A stretch of DNA of 64,000 nucleotides, taken from assembly GCF_001984155.1 (NCBI RefSeq), contig NZ_MTQO01000048.1, forward strand, positions 62,001-126,000. The letters run 5' to 3'. The notes below the pieces were generated by a model. That model saw nothing but the letters and a program-made list of their open reading frames with translations. It searched no databases and was not told the DNA's origin. This stretch comes from Actinosynnema sp. ALI-1.44. GTDB lineage: Bacteria; Actinomycetota; Actinomycetes; Mycobacteriales; Pseudonocardiaceae. This document shows, piece by piece, positions 34,541 through 45,217 of this stretch; position 1 is the stretch's first letter, and each line of letters begins with the position of its first letter. The translations under genes and the position numbers were made by a program.

Positions 34541-35155
34541 ATGGTCCGACACAAGGTGCTCGTCGCAGGGGCAGCGGTGGTTGCCCTCGGCTCGCTGGCC
34601 GCGTGCGGTGACGGCAACACGACGGCACAACCTCCACAAACCGTGACCGTGACCCAGACGGAACAGCCGCCCCCGTCCAGCGGCTCATCGACGTCGACGA
34701 GCCCGGAGCGACCGGACAGCGTGGTGCGCAGCACTCAGGTCGCCCGCTGCACCCCCGGCGTGCTCAAGGGCGAGATCCAGGGCGGTGACGCGGCGGCGGG
34801 CAACCGCTACGCCAAGCTGGTCGTCACCAACACGAGCTCGAAGGCGTGCACCCTGTACGGCTACGGCGGCCTACAGCTGACCGATGCCAACGGCGCGGCC
34901 ACGCCGACCAAGCTGACCCGCAAGCCGGACCCCGCTCCGGCGCTGGTCACCCTCGAACCTGGCCAGAAAGCCCACAAGAACCTGCACTGGGGCGCCGTGC
35001 CGGACGGCAGCGAGCCGACGACCGGCCCCTGCGAACCCGAGTCGAAGGGCGCGAAGGTGATCCCGCCGGACGAGACCGAGCCGTTCACGATCAAGTACGA
35101 CTTCGGGTCCGTCTGCCAGAAGGGCTCGATCGACGGCAGCGCGTACTACAAATAA
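34541..35155 (+). CDS. DUF4232 lipoprotein
   Basis: 204 residues. Lipoprotein signal (VRHKVLVAGAAVVALGSLAAC, Cys22), then a Thr/Pro/Ser linker, then a DUF4232 domain from about 65 with CTPGVLKGEI, NRYAKLVVTNTSSKACTLYGYGGLQL and a cysteine pair in TTGPCEPES and FGSVCQKG. Found almost only in actinobacteria; function unknown. GGGAGG ribosome-binding site. Confidence 0.85.
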   Translation: MVRHKVLVAGAAVVALGSLAACGDGNTTAQPPQTVTVTQTEQPPPSSGSSTSTSPERPDSVVRSTQVARCTPGVLKGEIQGGDAAAGNRYAKLVVTNTSSKACTLYGYGGLQLTDANGAATPTKLTRKPDPAPALVTLEPGQKAHKNLHWGAVPDGSEPTTGPCEPESKGAKVIPPDETEPFTIKYDFGSVCQKGSIDGSAYYK

Positions 35156-35201
35156 GCCCGTTCGTTACCCGTCGGCGGCCCGAAGCAGGCACGCTGTCGG
35201 C

Positions 35202-35597
35202 ATGTCGACAGAGATCCACTCGCCGGGCGCACCGGCCCACGTCGACGAGGACCCGCTCGCCAAGATCACTTTGACGCCGCGGGTCTTCGTCGCCTCACTC
35301 GCGTCGATCGCGCTGGTCGTCGGACTGGTGCTCGGTTTGGTGCCGGTTCGCGTCTCGACGCTGGACACCGTGGCGACAGTCAAGGTGAGCTGCGGGAACA
35401 CCCTCGGCGGCGTGGAGACGCCGCGACTGGCCGCCAGTCTGGGCAATCCGGAGAAACCGATCCTCGTCGAGTACGTCTCGATGTGCGACCGCGGCATCGA
35501 CGCGCGTGCTTTGCCTGCGTGGACGCTGTTTTTCGGCGGCATGCTCGGCTGGATCTGGCTCGGGGCGGGCCGCAGGCGAAAATCAGGGCTCGAATAG
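35202..35597 (+). CDS. Hypothetical two-helix membrane protein
   Basis: 131 residues. A soluble acidic N-terminus of about 28 residues, one hydrophobic helix (VFVASLASIALVVGLVLGLVP), an external loop with two cysteines (VSCGNTL, SMCDRG), and a second helix (WTLFFGGMLGWIWLG) ending in RRRK. No family recognised. Sits between two lipoprotein genes on the same strand. Confidence 0.7.
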   Translation: MSTEIHSPGAPAHVDEDPLAKITLTPRVFVASLASIALVVGLVLGLVPVRVSTLDTVATVKVSCGNTLGGVETPRLAASLGNPEKPILVEYVSMCDRGIDARALPAWTLFFGGMLGWIWLGAGRRRKSGLE

Positions 35598-35627
35598 GTC
35601 TGGACCATTGGGGTACTATCACGGTGT

Positions 35628-36482
35628 ATGAGGGTTCGACCGCATACCGTGATCGTCGCCCTGCTCCTGCTCGCGGGGTGCTCCGCCGAACCGGCGGCCC
35701 AGCCGGGTCCGTCCGTGCCGCTGCCACCGGACGAATGGGCTTCGTTCCGCAACGTCGACTCGTGCGCCATCCTCGACGAGACCGCGCTGGCCAAGATCGG
35801 GAAAGTCAGTGCGCGCACGTTCTCCGGGGCGAGCGCGCACAACTGCGTCGTCACGATCACCCGGCCGGACGGGACGCCTCTCGTGGCACGGGCGTACGTC
35901 GGCGAACGGGCGTCGCCGGACGCCAAACCCGTCGAGGTCGCCGGGCTGAACGCGGTCCAGGACAGCGGCTGCACGCTGACGGTCAAGACAGCGGGCGAAC
36001 TCGGTATCGCGATCTCCATCGAGGGCACCGACTACGAGAAGCAGTGCGCGCAGTCCCGTGAGGTCGCCGGGCTCGTCGCCGCGCAGCTGAAGTCCCCGCC
36101 GCAGAACCCGGGCGCCTCGCCGTTCCACGGCAAGGACCCGTGCCAGCCCATCGGCCAGTTCGCCAACCAGATCGGCTCGCTGACGAAGGCCAACCGCCCC
36201 ACCTTGATCAACTGCGAGCTGACCGGCACCGCCGGAACCCTGTTGATCAGCCACGAGATCGAGAACATGGCCGGGCACGCGCACGGCGAACCGCTCGCCA
36301 TCGGTGGCATGGAAGGAATGCGCCACCAGGAGCCCGATCAGAACGACCGCTGCATGGTCATGATCATGGTCCGGCCCGTGCTCGAGCAGTCCTACTTCAC
36401 CACGCGGATCGAGGCCGTCAACGCCCCTGACCCGTGCGCGAAAGCCACTGACGCGGCCAACGAGTCGGCTAAGGAGCTATGA
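35628..36482 (+). CDS. DUF3558-like lipoprotein with two repeats
   Basis: 284 residues. Lipoprotein signal with Cys18 (LLLLAGC). Two similar halves follow: VDSCAILDETALAKIG ... NCVVTI and KDPCQPIGQFANQIG ... NCELTG, each with the early and late Cys of DUF3558-type domains found in Pseudonocardiaceae and mycobacteria. Function unknown. The end overlaps the convergent oxidase gene by 14 bases. Confidence 0.75.
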   Translation: MRVRPHTVIVALLLLAGCSAEPAAQPGPSVPLPPDEWASFRNVDSCAILDETALAKIGKVSARTFSGASAHNCVVTITRPDGTPLVARAYVGERASPDAKPVEVAGLNAVQDSGCTLTVKTAGELGIAISIEGTDYEKQCAQSREVAGLVAAQLKSPPQNPGASPFHGKDPCQPIGQFANQIGSLTKANRPTLINCELTGTAGTLLISHEIENMAGHAHGEPLAIGGMEGMRHQEPDQNDRCMVMIMVRPVLEQSYFTTRIEAVNAPDPCAKATDAANESAKEL

Positions 36483-38058
36483 GCTTGCCCGGGTTGAGGA
36501 TCCCCGCCGGGTCGAGCGTGTTCTTCACCGCAGCGAGCACTTCCACGCCGAGGTCACCGATCTCGCCGGGCAGGTAGGGAGCGTGGTCGACGCCGACGGC
36601 GTGGTGGTGCGAGATCGTGCCGATGCCTGCGATCGCCTCGCACGCCGCGGTTTTCGCGCGCTGCCACTGTCCGGCCGGGTCCTCGGTCGACCGCGCCGCG
36701 ATCACCGTGAAGTACAGCGACGCCCCGGTCTCGTAGGCGTGCGAGATGTGGCACATGATGATCGGGCGGTCCAGCGAGCTGGTCAACGCCTGCCGGACCT
36801 TGTCGTACAGCTCGTGCACCTGGGACCAATGCGTCGCGGTTTCCAGGGTTTCCACGCAGACGCCCGCGTTCATCAACGCGTCGCGCTGCCGTGGCCCGTT
36901 GAACCGGCCGTGCCGCCATGCCTCGCCGAGCACCCGGCCGAGCCGCACCACGCCACGCATCCTGCTCAACGCCGCGGCCCGGCGCATCGCCAGCTCACGC
37001 TTGTCCTGCACTTCCCAGCCGAGGACCAGCACGCACGGCTGCCGGATGCCCCGCAGCTTCAGGTACGCGCCAAGGGCTTCGGACTTCAAGCCGCCGGTCA
37101 GCGCGAAGGACACCCGTGACTCGTCCACATCGGACAGACGGGTGACGTCGGCGAGCACGCGGTCCTGCGCCAGCGCGCGGACCAGTTCGGCGCCCTGGTC
37201 CCAGCCGTCGACGACGAACCCCTCGTAGCGGCGGATCCGCGGCACCGGCCGGATGCGCACGGTCACCTCGGTGATCACGCCGAACGCGCCTTCGCTGCCG
37301 ACCACGAGGTGCCGCAGGTCCGGTCCGGCCGCGGAGGCCGGTGCGACGCCGAACCGCAGCTCGCCGCGTGGCGTGGCGACCCGGACGCCTTCGACCATGT
37401 CCTCGAACCGGCCGTATCCCGCCGAGGCCTGACCGGCCGACCTGGTCGCGGCGAACCCGCCGATCGTCGCCCGCTCGAACGACTGCGGCACGTGGCCGAG
37501 CGTGAACCCGTATTCCGCCAGGGCTTTCTCCGCGTCCGGCGCGCGCATGCCCGCCTGCAGCACCGCGAGCCGGGAGACCTCGTCGACCAGCACGAGCTGG
37601 TCCAGCCTGGCCAGATCCAGCACGATCGACCGGTTCGACGCCTTCACCCCGCCGACCACTGACGTTCCACCGCCGAACGGGACAACAGCCAGGCCCAGTT
37701 CCGCGCACGCGCGCACGACGTCGGCGACCTCGGCGGGATTCGCGGGCAGCACCACAGCGTCCGGCACCGAGACCTCACCGATCCCCTTGTGCGCGAGGAG
37801 ATCGAGGTACGACAGGCCACCGGTCCGGCCGAGCCGGTCCTGTCCGCCGGTCAGCACGTGGTCCGCGCCGACGATCCCGTCGAGCACTTCCCGTGCTGTG
37901 TCCGGCAGTTCGGACGGCGGCGCGGTGATCCCGCGCGTGGGCGTCCAGGCGTCCGTCAGCCCAGTCTCCTGCCGGAGCCAGCGCACGGCGTGCGGCGGCA
38001 GCTGCGGCGGTTCGGTCGTCCACGCGGACCTCAGGAGCTGGTCAGTTCGGTTCGCCAT
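36469..38058 (-). CDS. FAD-binding oxidase, alkyldihydroxyacetonephosphate synthase-like
   Basis: 529 residues. A p-cresol methylhydroxylase-type FAD domain shows VPDAVVLPANPAEVADVV, PFGGGTSVVGGV, RSAGQASAGYGRFEDMVEG and GSEGAFGVITEVTVRI. The C-terminal cap ends HHHAVGVDHAPYL, as in AGPS-like enzymes. AGPS-like proteins in actinobacteria act on glycerol- or glycolate-type substrates. It is divergent from TetR and GlpD genes, with a shared regulator and 16 bases of separation, so a role in glycerol or ether-lipid metabolism is inferred. Confidence 0.85.
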   Translation of the reverse strand: MANRTDQLLRSAWTTEPPQLPPHAVRWLRQETGLTDAWTPTRGITAPPSELPDTAREVLDGIVGADHVLTGGQDRLGRTGGLSYLDLLAHKGIGEVSVPDAVVLPANPAEVADVVRACAELGLAVVPFGGGTSVVGGVKASNRSIVLDLARLDQLVLVDEVSRLAVLQAGMRAPDAEKALAEYGFTLGHVPQSFERATIGGFAATRSAGQASAGYGRFEDMVEGVRVATPRGELRFGVAPASAAGPDLRHLVVGSEGAFGVITEVTVRIRPVPRIRRYEGFVVDGWDQGAELVRALAQDRVLADVTRLSDVDESRVSFALTGGLKSEALGAYLKLRGIRQPCVLVLGWEVQDKRELAMRRAAALSRMRGVVRLGRVLGEAWRHGRFNGPRQRDALMNAGVCVETLETATHWSQVHELYDKVRQALTSSLDRPIIMCHISHAYETGASLYFTVIAARSTEDPAGQWQRAKTAACEAIAGIGTISHHHAVGVDHAPYLPGEIGDLGVEVLAAVKNTLDPAGILNPGKLIAP

Positions 38059-38066
38059 GGGTACAG

Positions 38067-38085
38067 TGTGACATATGACGTCACA
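38067..38085. promoter_or_regulatory. Candidate TetR operator overlapping the tetR start codon
   Basis: TGTGAC-N7-GTCACA, with a further half-site GTCACA from 38088. The tetR ATG (38075) lies inside. TACAGT at 38062-38067, seven bases before the ATG, is a likely -10 of a leaderless transcript. Binding would block tetR and the divergent oxidase gene. Confidence 0.5.
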
Positions 38086-38665
38086 ACGTCACAGTTATCG
38101 AGTGGACGACGACGTGCTGCTGGACGCGGCACGCGGCTGCGTGCTGGCCATCGGCGTGGGCCGCACCACGCTGACCGAGGTCGCCCGGCGCGCCCAGGTC
38201 AGCCGTATGACGCTGTACCGCCGCTTCCCGGACGTCCGCAGCCTGATCGCGGCGCTGATGACCAGGGAGTTCGGCGGCCTGCTCGCCGGGATCTCCGCGT
38301 CGCTGACCGGCACGACGGCTCGCGAGCGGCTCGTGACCGGGCTGGTCACGGGTGTCCGGGTGCTCGTGGACAACCCGATCATGCGGGCAGCACTGGACCT
38401 GGAGCCGGAACTGCTCCTGCCGTACGTGGTGCAGCGGATGGGCAGCACGCAACGGCTGACCGAGCAGTTCATCGCCGACCAGCTCAAAGCCGGGCACCAC
38501 GACGGCTCGATCCGGGTGGTCGACGTGCCGACCCAGGCACGGGTCGTGCTGCTGACCGTCCAGTCCTTCGTGCTGTCCATGCGGCCTGCGACATCCGATG
38601 TGGACAGCGAGGAGCTGCTCGCCGAACTGACCACGCAGCTCGACGGGGCATTGGAGCGCCGGTGA
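38075..38665 (+). CDS. TetR-family transcriptional regulator
   Basis: 196 residues. N-terminal helix-turn-helix: GVGRTTLTEVARRAQVSRMTLYRRFPDVRSL. The C-terminal domain is helical and unlike that of known ligand classes. No ribosome-binding site; the ATG is inside an operator-like palindrome, which points to autoregulation. Stop overlaps the glpD start (GTGA), so it is cotranscribed with glpD and divergent from the AGPS-like oxidase. Confidence 0.88.
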   Translation: MTSQRHSYRVDDDVLLDAARGCVLAIGVGRTTLTEVARRAQVSRMTLYRRFPDVRSLIAALMTREFGGLLAGISASLTGTTARERLVTGLVTGVRVLVDNPIMRAALDLEPELLLPYVVQRMGSTQRLTEQFIADQLKAGHHDGSIRVVDVPTQARVVLLTVQSFVLSMRPATSDVDSEELLAELTTQLDGALERR

Positions 38666-40167
38666 ACACCTCTCTCAACGCCCGCAGGCGCGCGCGTGAC
38701 CTGGCCGGTGCCGAGCAGGGCGTCGTCGACGTGCTGGTCGTCGGCGGTGGCGTGACCGGCGCGGGTGTCGCGCTCGACGCGGCGTCCCGGGGTTTGTCCG
38801 TGGTTCTCGCCGAGGCGAACGACCTGGCGTTCGGCACGTCCAGGTGGTCGAGCAAGTTGATCCATGGCGGACTGCGGTACCTCGCCAACGGCGACGTGGG
38901 GATCGCCTACGAGAGCGCGGTCGAGCGTGGAATCGTGATGACACGCACGGCTCCGCACCTCACCCGCCCGCTTCCCCAGTTGGTCCCGTTGCACGACGGC
39001 GTGCCCGGTGCGTTGACGTTGACCGGTCTGCACGCGGGCGATCTGCTGCGCAGGTTGGCTCGAACCCCGTCCGCCCTGCTGCCCCGGCCACGGCGTGTTC
39101 CCGCCGCGGAAGCGCTTGCGCTGGCGCCGGGGCTGCGCCGTGAAGGACTGCGCGGCGGCCTGCTTTCCTACGACGGACAGGTGATCGACGACGCGAGGTT
39201 CGTGGTCGCGCTGGCCAGGACCGCGGCCGGGTTCGGCGCGAAGATCCTGACCAGGACCAAGGCCGTTTCGCTGGACGGCGGCGGCGCGCGGCTGCGCGAC
39301 ACCCTGACCGGCGCGGAATTCGACGTGCGCGCCAGGAAAGTGATCAACGCGACAGGCGTGTGGGCAGGCCAACTCGTGCCGTCCGTGCGGCTGCGGCCCT
39401 CCCGCGGCACGCACATCGTGCTCGCCGGCACCGCGTTGACCGGCACCGGGCTCACCAGCACCTCGCTGACCGTGCCGATTCCCGGCTCCCGCAACCGGTT
39501 CGTGCTGGTGCTCCCCCAACTCGACGGCCGGGTCTACGTCGGGCTGACCGACGAACCGGTCGACGGCGAGATCCCGGACGTGCCCGCCGTGCCCGACTCC
39601 GATGTGGACTTCCTGCTGTCGGCCGCGTCGTCCGTGCTCGAACGCCCCCTCACCCGCGCCGACGTGCTCGGCGCGTTCGCCGGGCTGCGGCCGTTGCTCG
39701 ACGCGGACGGGTCGAGTGCCGACCTGTCCCGGCGGCACGCGGTGCTCACCGCGGACAACGGTGTGATCACGGTTGTCGGCGGCAAGTTCACGACATACCG
39801 CCGGATGGCCGCGGACGCGGTCGATGCGACGAAGCTCACCACGGTTTCGGCCCGTACCAAGGACATTCCCCTCGTCGGCGCGACCGCACGGGCCCGGCTC
39901 ACCCGAATCGACGCACCGGCTAGGCTGATCGCCAAGTACGGCACGGAGGCGGCGGCCGTCGCCGAGCTGGACCAGACCACCCTGCACCCCGAGCTCACGG
40001 TGGCCGAAGTGATCTGGGCCATCGAGCACGAAGGCGCACTCGACGCCGAGGACGTGCTGCACCGCCGCAGTCGCGTGGGCCTGGTTTCCGCTGAGGCAAA
40101 CTGCCTGGTAGACATCGTGAGTGGTTATGCGGGTGCCAACCCGGCCAACCACTCACGAGGCTCTTGA
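38662..40167 (+). CDS. glpD: Glycerol-3-phosphate dehydrogenase (GlpD-type, FAD-dependent)
   Basis: 501 residues from the GTG at 38662. FAD motif VVGGGVTGAGVALDAASRG at 27-44, then SRWSSKLIHGGLRYL, NATGVWAG and GGKFTTYRRMA. It oxidises glycerol-3-phosphate to DHAP, passing electrons to quinone. Shorter than E. coli GlpD, as are many actinobacterial members. The last 16 residues (about 486-501), ending NHSRGS, are read through a 44-bp hairpin repeat that also occurs at 47366-47409, so the original C-terminus seems to have been replaced. Coupled to tetR. Confidence 0.9.
   Translation: MNTSLNARRRARDLAGAEQGVVDVLVVGGGVTGAGVALDAASRGLSVVLAEANDLAFGTSRWSSKLIHGGLRYLANGDVGIAYESAVERGIVMTRTAPHLTRPLPQLVPLHDGVPGALTLTGLHAGDLLRRLARTPSALLPRPRRVPAAEALALAPGLRREGLRGGLLSYDGQVIDDARFVVALARTAAGFGAKILTRTKAVSLDGGGARLRDTLTGAEFDVRARKVINATGVWAGQLVPSVRLRPSRGTHIVLAGTALTGTGLTSTSLTVPIPGSRNRFVLVLPQLDGRVYVGLTDEPVDGEIPDVPAVPDSDVDFLLSAASSVLERPLTRADVLGAFAGLRPLLDADGSSADLSRRHAVLTADNGVITVVGGKFTTYRRMAADAVDATKLTTVSARTKDIPLVGATARARLTRIDAPARLIAKYGTEAAAVAELDQTTLHPELTVAEVIWAIEHEGALDAEDVLHRRSRVGLVSAEANCLVDIVSGYAGANPANHSRGS
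40115..40158. repeat. 44-bp hairpin repeat, copy 1, inside the glpD 3' end
   Basis: TCGTGAGTGGTT and AACCACTCACGA form a 12-bp stem; inside it GGGT-GCCA-ACCC forms a second small stem. It matches copy 2 (47366-47409) best after reverse complementation. It overlaps the last glpD codons and may serve as its terminator. Looks like a REP-type element. Confidence 0.8.
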
Positions 40168-40224
40168 GCGAGCAGCGGGCTCAAGCTGGATACTGCGTGG
40201 GACACGTCCAGCGAGGAAGGAACG

Positions 40225-41133
40225 ATGGTGCCTGAAGCGGGGCTGGAGATCGACCGAGTCTCCAAACGCTACGGTGACGTCGTCGCGTTGTCCGACATGA
40301 CGTTCGACGTACGGCCAGGTGAACTCTTCGGCTTCGTCGGCAGCAACGGCGCGGGCAAGACCACCACGATGCGAATCGCGCTCGGCGTGCTCGAAGCGGA
40401 CTCCGGCGCGGTGCGCTGGGCGGGTGAACCGACCACGTTGAGCAGCCGCCGCCGATTCGGCTACATGCCGGAGGAACGCGGTCTCTACCCGAAGATGAAG
40501 GTGCTCGACCAGCTGATCTACCTGGCCAAGTTGCACGGCATGCCCGCCAACGACGCCCACCGCGCCGCCGACGACTGGATCGTCCGGCTCGGACTGCGCG
40601 AGCGGCGGCTCGACGAGGTGCAGAAACTGAGCCTCGGCAACCAACAGCGCGTGCAGCTGGCCGCCGCGCTGGTGCACGACCCCGAGGTGCTCGTGCTGGA
40701 CGAGCCGTTCTCCGGTCTCGACCCGGTCGCGGTCGACGTGATGAGCCAGGTGCTCAAGGAGAAGTCGGCGGCCGGGATCCCGGTTGTGTTCTCCAGCCAC
40801 CAACTCGACCTTGTGCAGAGGTTGTGTGACCGTGTCGGAATCGTGAACAAAGGCCGGATGGTCGCGTGTGACACGGTCGACGCATTGCGTTCGGCGGGCG
40901 CGTCGGAGCTTCACGTACACGCTCCCGCGGCACCGCCCGGGTGGGCCGCCGGGATCGCGGGTGTGACCGTGGTGTCCGAACAGGACGGCCACACCTCGCT
41001 GCGGGTCGGTGACGGCGTCGACGACCAGGTGATCCTGCGCGCCGCCCTGGACACCGGCCCGGTGCACGAGTTCAGCAGACACCGCCCGTCGCTCGCCGAC
41101 CTGTTCCGCGACGTAGTCAAGGAGGGGCGTTGA
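40225..41133 (+). CDS. ABC exporter ATPase (NatA-like, DUF4162 C-terminus)
   Basis: 302 residues. Walker A GSNGAGKTT, signature LSLGNQQRVQ, Walker B VLVLDEPFSGLDP, and His in FSSHQLD. The C-terminal 80 residues match the DUF4162 tail of NatA-type ATPases. Overlaps the permease start by 4 bases. Confidence 0.9.
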   Translation: MVPEAGLEIDRVSKRYGDVVALSDMTFDVRPGELFGFVGSNGAGKTTTMRIALGVLEADSGAVRWAGEPTTLSSRRRFGYMPEERGLYPKMKVLDQLIYLAKLHGMPANDAHRAADDWIVRLGLRERRLDEVQKLSLGNQQRVQLAAALVHDPEVLVLDEPFSGLDPVAVDVMSQVLKEKSAAGIPVVFSSHQLDLVQRLCDRVGIVNKGRMVACDTVDALRSAGASELHVHAPAAPPGWAAGIAGVTVVSEQDGHTSLRVGDGVDDQVILRAALDTGPVHEFSRHRPSLADLFRDVVKEGR

Positions 41134-42323
41134 GCGCCGAGTTGAAGCCCGCCCAGGCCGTGTTCCTGGTCGCGGGCCGCGAGCTGAACACCAAACTGCG
41201 CACCCGGTCCTTTGTGATCAGCACCATCGTTTCGGTGGTCGTGCTCGCCGCGTTCGTGTTGCTGCAGAGCTCCACGTTCGACGAGGGCAGCCGCAGCCGG
41301 GTCGGGCTGAGCGGCCAGGCCACCGCGCTCGGCCCGGACATCGTCGAGTCGGCCAAACAGATCGGCCACCAGGTCGCGATCGTCGACATCGCCGATCCGG
41401 CACAGGGAGAGCAGCAGGTCAAGGACAACGACCTGGACGCGCTCGTCACCGGGCCGGTCGGCTCGCTCCAGGTGACGGTCAAGGACAAGCTGAACACCGA
41501 GCTGCGCAACACGCTCAACGGCCTGATGCGTCAGCAGATCCTCACCTCCGAGCTGTCGCAGACCGAACTCGATCCGAAAGAGGTCCTCGCCACCGCGGCC
41601 GCGGCGCAGGTGAAGGTCACTGAACTGGAGCCCCGTGGCGACGACCAGGGCCAGCGGCTGGCGATCGGTCTGATCGTGGCGTTCCTGCTGTACATGGCCT
41701 TGATGATCTACGGCCAGATGGTCGCGCAGGGCGTGGTCGAGGAGAAGTCCAGCCGCGTGGTGGAGATCCTGCTGGCCACTGTGCGGCCGTGGCAGCTGCT
41801 GGCGGGCAAGGTGCTCGGCCTCGGCCTGGTCGGGCTGATCCAGTTCGCGGTCATCACGGCGGTCGGCCTGGTCGCGGGCCTCGCCACGGGCGCGTTGACG
41901 CTCTCCGGCGCGGCGATCGGCGGTGTGCTGGCCGGGGTCTTCTGGTATCTGATCGGCTTCTTCTTCTACGCCACCATTTTCGCGGCGCTCGGGTCGTTGG
42001 TGTCGCGTCAGGAGGACACCCAGAGCGTGCTCACCCCGGTCACCATGGTGATCGTGGTCGGCTTCATCTTCGCGATCAACCTGTTGATCAGCAACAGCGA
42101 CAGCACGCTCACCATGGTCATGGCTATCCTGCCGCCGTTCGCGCCGATCCTGATGCCGGGCCTGACCGCGCTCGGCCTCGCGCCGATCTGGCTGCAGGCC
42201 GTGGCGATCCTGTTGTCGTTCGGCGGCATCGCGCTGGTGGCGTGGCTCGGTGGCCGCATCTACCGCAATGCCGTGCTGCGCACCGGAAGCCGCGTGAAAC
42301 TGCGCGAAGCCGTGTCGTCGTGA
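41130..42323 (+). CDS. ABC-2 exporter permease (NatB-like)
   Basis: 397 residues. Starts with TTG at 41130, which overlaps the ATPase stop (TTGA) and has GGAGGGG directly before it. One N-terminal helix, a large external domain of about 150 residues, then about five helices with QGVVEEKSSRVVEILLATVRPW, the conserved NatB/ABC-2 coupling segment. Similar proteins export Na+ or unknown compounds. Confidence 0.88.
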   Translation: MSAELKPAQAVFLVAGRELNTKLRTRSFVISTIVSVVVLAAFVLLQSSTFDEGSRSRVGLSGQATALGPDIVESAKQIGHQVAIVDIADPAQGEQQVKDNDLDALVTGPVGSLQVTVKDKLNTELRNTLNGLMRQQILTSELSQTELDPKEVLATAAAAQVKVTELEPRGDDQGQRLAIGLIVAFLLYMALMIYGQMVAQGVVEEKSSRVVEILLATVRPWQLLAGKVLGLGLVGLIQFAVITAVGLVAGLATGALTLSGAAIGGVLAGVFWYLIGFFFYATIFAALGSLVSRQEDTQSVLTPVTMVIVVGFIFAINLLISNSDSTLTMVMAILPPFAPILMPGLTALGLAPIWLQAVAILLSFGGIALVAWLGGRIYRNAVLRTGSRVKLREAVSS

Positions 42324-42326
42324 CCA

Positions 42327-43631
42327 CTAGTTCTTGACAGCCGCGTAGCGGGCGAGCGCGACTTCGCGCTCGTGCGCGTGGTCGACGATCGGCTCGGGAT
42401 AGTCGAGCCCGTCGATCTCCCACGGCTTGTGCACGCGCTTTCCCGTGACACCGCGCAGTTCCGGCACGAACCGGCGGACGTAGTCGCCGTTCGGGTCGAA
42501 CTTCTCCCCCTGGGTGGTCGGGTTGAACACCCGGAAGTACGGCGCCGCGTCGGTTCCGCTGCCCGCGGCCCACTGCCAGTTGTGCTGGTTGGACGCCAGG
42601 TCGCCGTCGACCAGGTGCTTCATGAAGTGCCGCGCGCCCCACCACCAGGGCAGGTGCAGGTCCTTGACCAGGAAGCTGGCCACGATCATCCGGACCCGGT
42701 TGTGCATCCAGCCCAGCTCGAGCAACTGCCGCATCCCGGCGTCCACGATGGGAAAACCCGTAACGCCTTGGCACCACGCGTCGAACGCGTCCCGGTCGTC
42801 GTCCAGTTCGATCTTGTCGAACCGGCGGTCCAGATTCCGGCGGGCGCTGTCCGGCTTGTGCCACAACACATCCGCGTAGAACTCGCGCCACACCAGCTCG
42901 TTGCGGTACGGGCCGGGCGTGAGGTCGTCGAGCAGCGTCCGCGGGTGCACGCAGCCCCACCGCAGGTACGGCGACATCCAGCTGGTTCCCGGCCGGTCCG
43001 GCCGGTTGCGGTTCTCGGGGTAGTCCTCGACGCGCTCATCGCGGAACTTCTCCCACGCCCCCAGCGCCGCCGCTTCACCCGCGTCGGGCAACTCGGGGAC
43101 ACCGGGTGGGTCCTGAGGGATACGGCTTCTCCCCGGCGGCTCGATCCAGTCCAGGATGGACGCGTCGGTGTCCGCCGGTCCGCGCCAGCCGTGGTCGGCC
43201 CACGCCCTGGAGAACGGCGTGAAGACCTTGTACGGGGTGCCGTCCGGCTTGGTGACCCGGCCGGGCGCGACCGCGTAGGGCGAGCCGGAGCGGACGAAGT
43301 CGATGTCGCCGAGAGCGGCCTCGACCTGCTGGTCGCGCGTGTGGCCGTAAGGCGCGTAGTCGGCGGAGACGTGCACGCTCGTGGCGTCGACCTGCTTGGC
43401 GATCCGGGGCACGACCTCGACCGGGTCACCGGAGACGACCAGCAACCGGTCGTCCAGCTGTTCGTTGAGGTCCCGCAGACAGCGGTAGAGGAAGGCGAGC
43501 CTGGCCGCGCCGGACGGCTCCGTCAGGCGCTTGTCCAGCACGAAGAGCGCGAGGGCGTCCTTGTCGGCCGCCAGCAACGCGGGATGATCCCTGGTCCGCA
43601 GGTCACGGCGGAACCAGACGACGGAAGTCAT
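42327..43631 (-). CDS. phrB: Deoxyribodipyrimidine photolyase
   Basis: 434 residues. N-terminal photolyase domain starting [16 protein letters not shown], then the FAD-binding helical domain with [16 protein letters not shown], the WREFYADVL motif, [16 protein letters not shown] and [20 protein letters not shown]. Repairs cyclobutane pyrimidine dimers with light. 3 bases separate it from the convergent ABC permease gene. Confidence 0.93.
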   Translation of the reverse strand: MTSVVWFRRDLRTRDHPALLAADKDALALFVLDKRLTEPSGAARLAFLYRCLRDLNEQLDDRLLVVSGDPVEVVPRIAKQVDATSVHVSADYAPYGHTRDQQVEAALGDIDFVRSGSPYAVAPGRVTKPDGTPYKVFTPFSRAWADHGWRGPADTDASILDWIEPPGRSRIPQDPPGVPELPDAGEAAALGAWEKFRDERVEDYPENRNRPDRPGTSWMSPYLRWGCVHPRTLLDDLTPGPYRNELVWREFYADVLWHKPDSARRNLDRRFDKIELDDDRDAFDAWCQGVTGFPIVDAGMRQLLELGWMHNRVRMIVASFLVKDLHLPWWWGARHFMKHLVDGDLASNQHNWQWAAGSGTDAAPYFRVFNPTTQGEKFDPNGDYVRRFVPELRGVTGKRVHKPWEIDGLDYPEPIVDHAHEREVALARYAAVKN

Positions 43632-43649
43632 CCGAAAACGCTACCGCGT

Positions 43650-43680
43650 GGGTGGTGCGTGCGCAGAACACGCACCACCC
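43650..43680 (-). terminator. Terminator of the citrate synthase gene
   Basis: GGGTGGTGCGTG pairs perfectly with CACGCACCACCC (12 bp) around a 7-base loop, just after the gltA stop and before the photolyase start. Confidence 0.8.
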
Positions 43681-43696
43681 CGCGAAGCGGTTGGTT

Positions 43697-45013
<1,317 letters not shown>

Positions 45014-45217
45014 GAACGTCCCTCTCCCGATCGGTCAGGGCGGTGGATCTGGCGAATCAAGCCACGTGCACGCGGTCTGATCGATCGCCGCACCGCAGCA
45101 CCGCCCCATTGGGGTCCTGTCAACCCCCAACGCTAGTGCGCCGGGGGCGAATCGCACAGTGCGGCGTAAGTTAAGACACGCTGGTGGGACGCTTCTCACA
45201 TCGATTCACAGAACGAT

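Noticed and set aside
45118-45123. TTGACA before gltA as a complete promoter
   Set aside because: No -10 hexamer at 16-18 bases; kept only as a note in the gltA entry.
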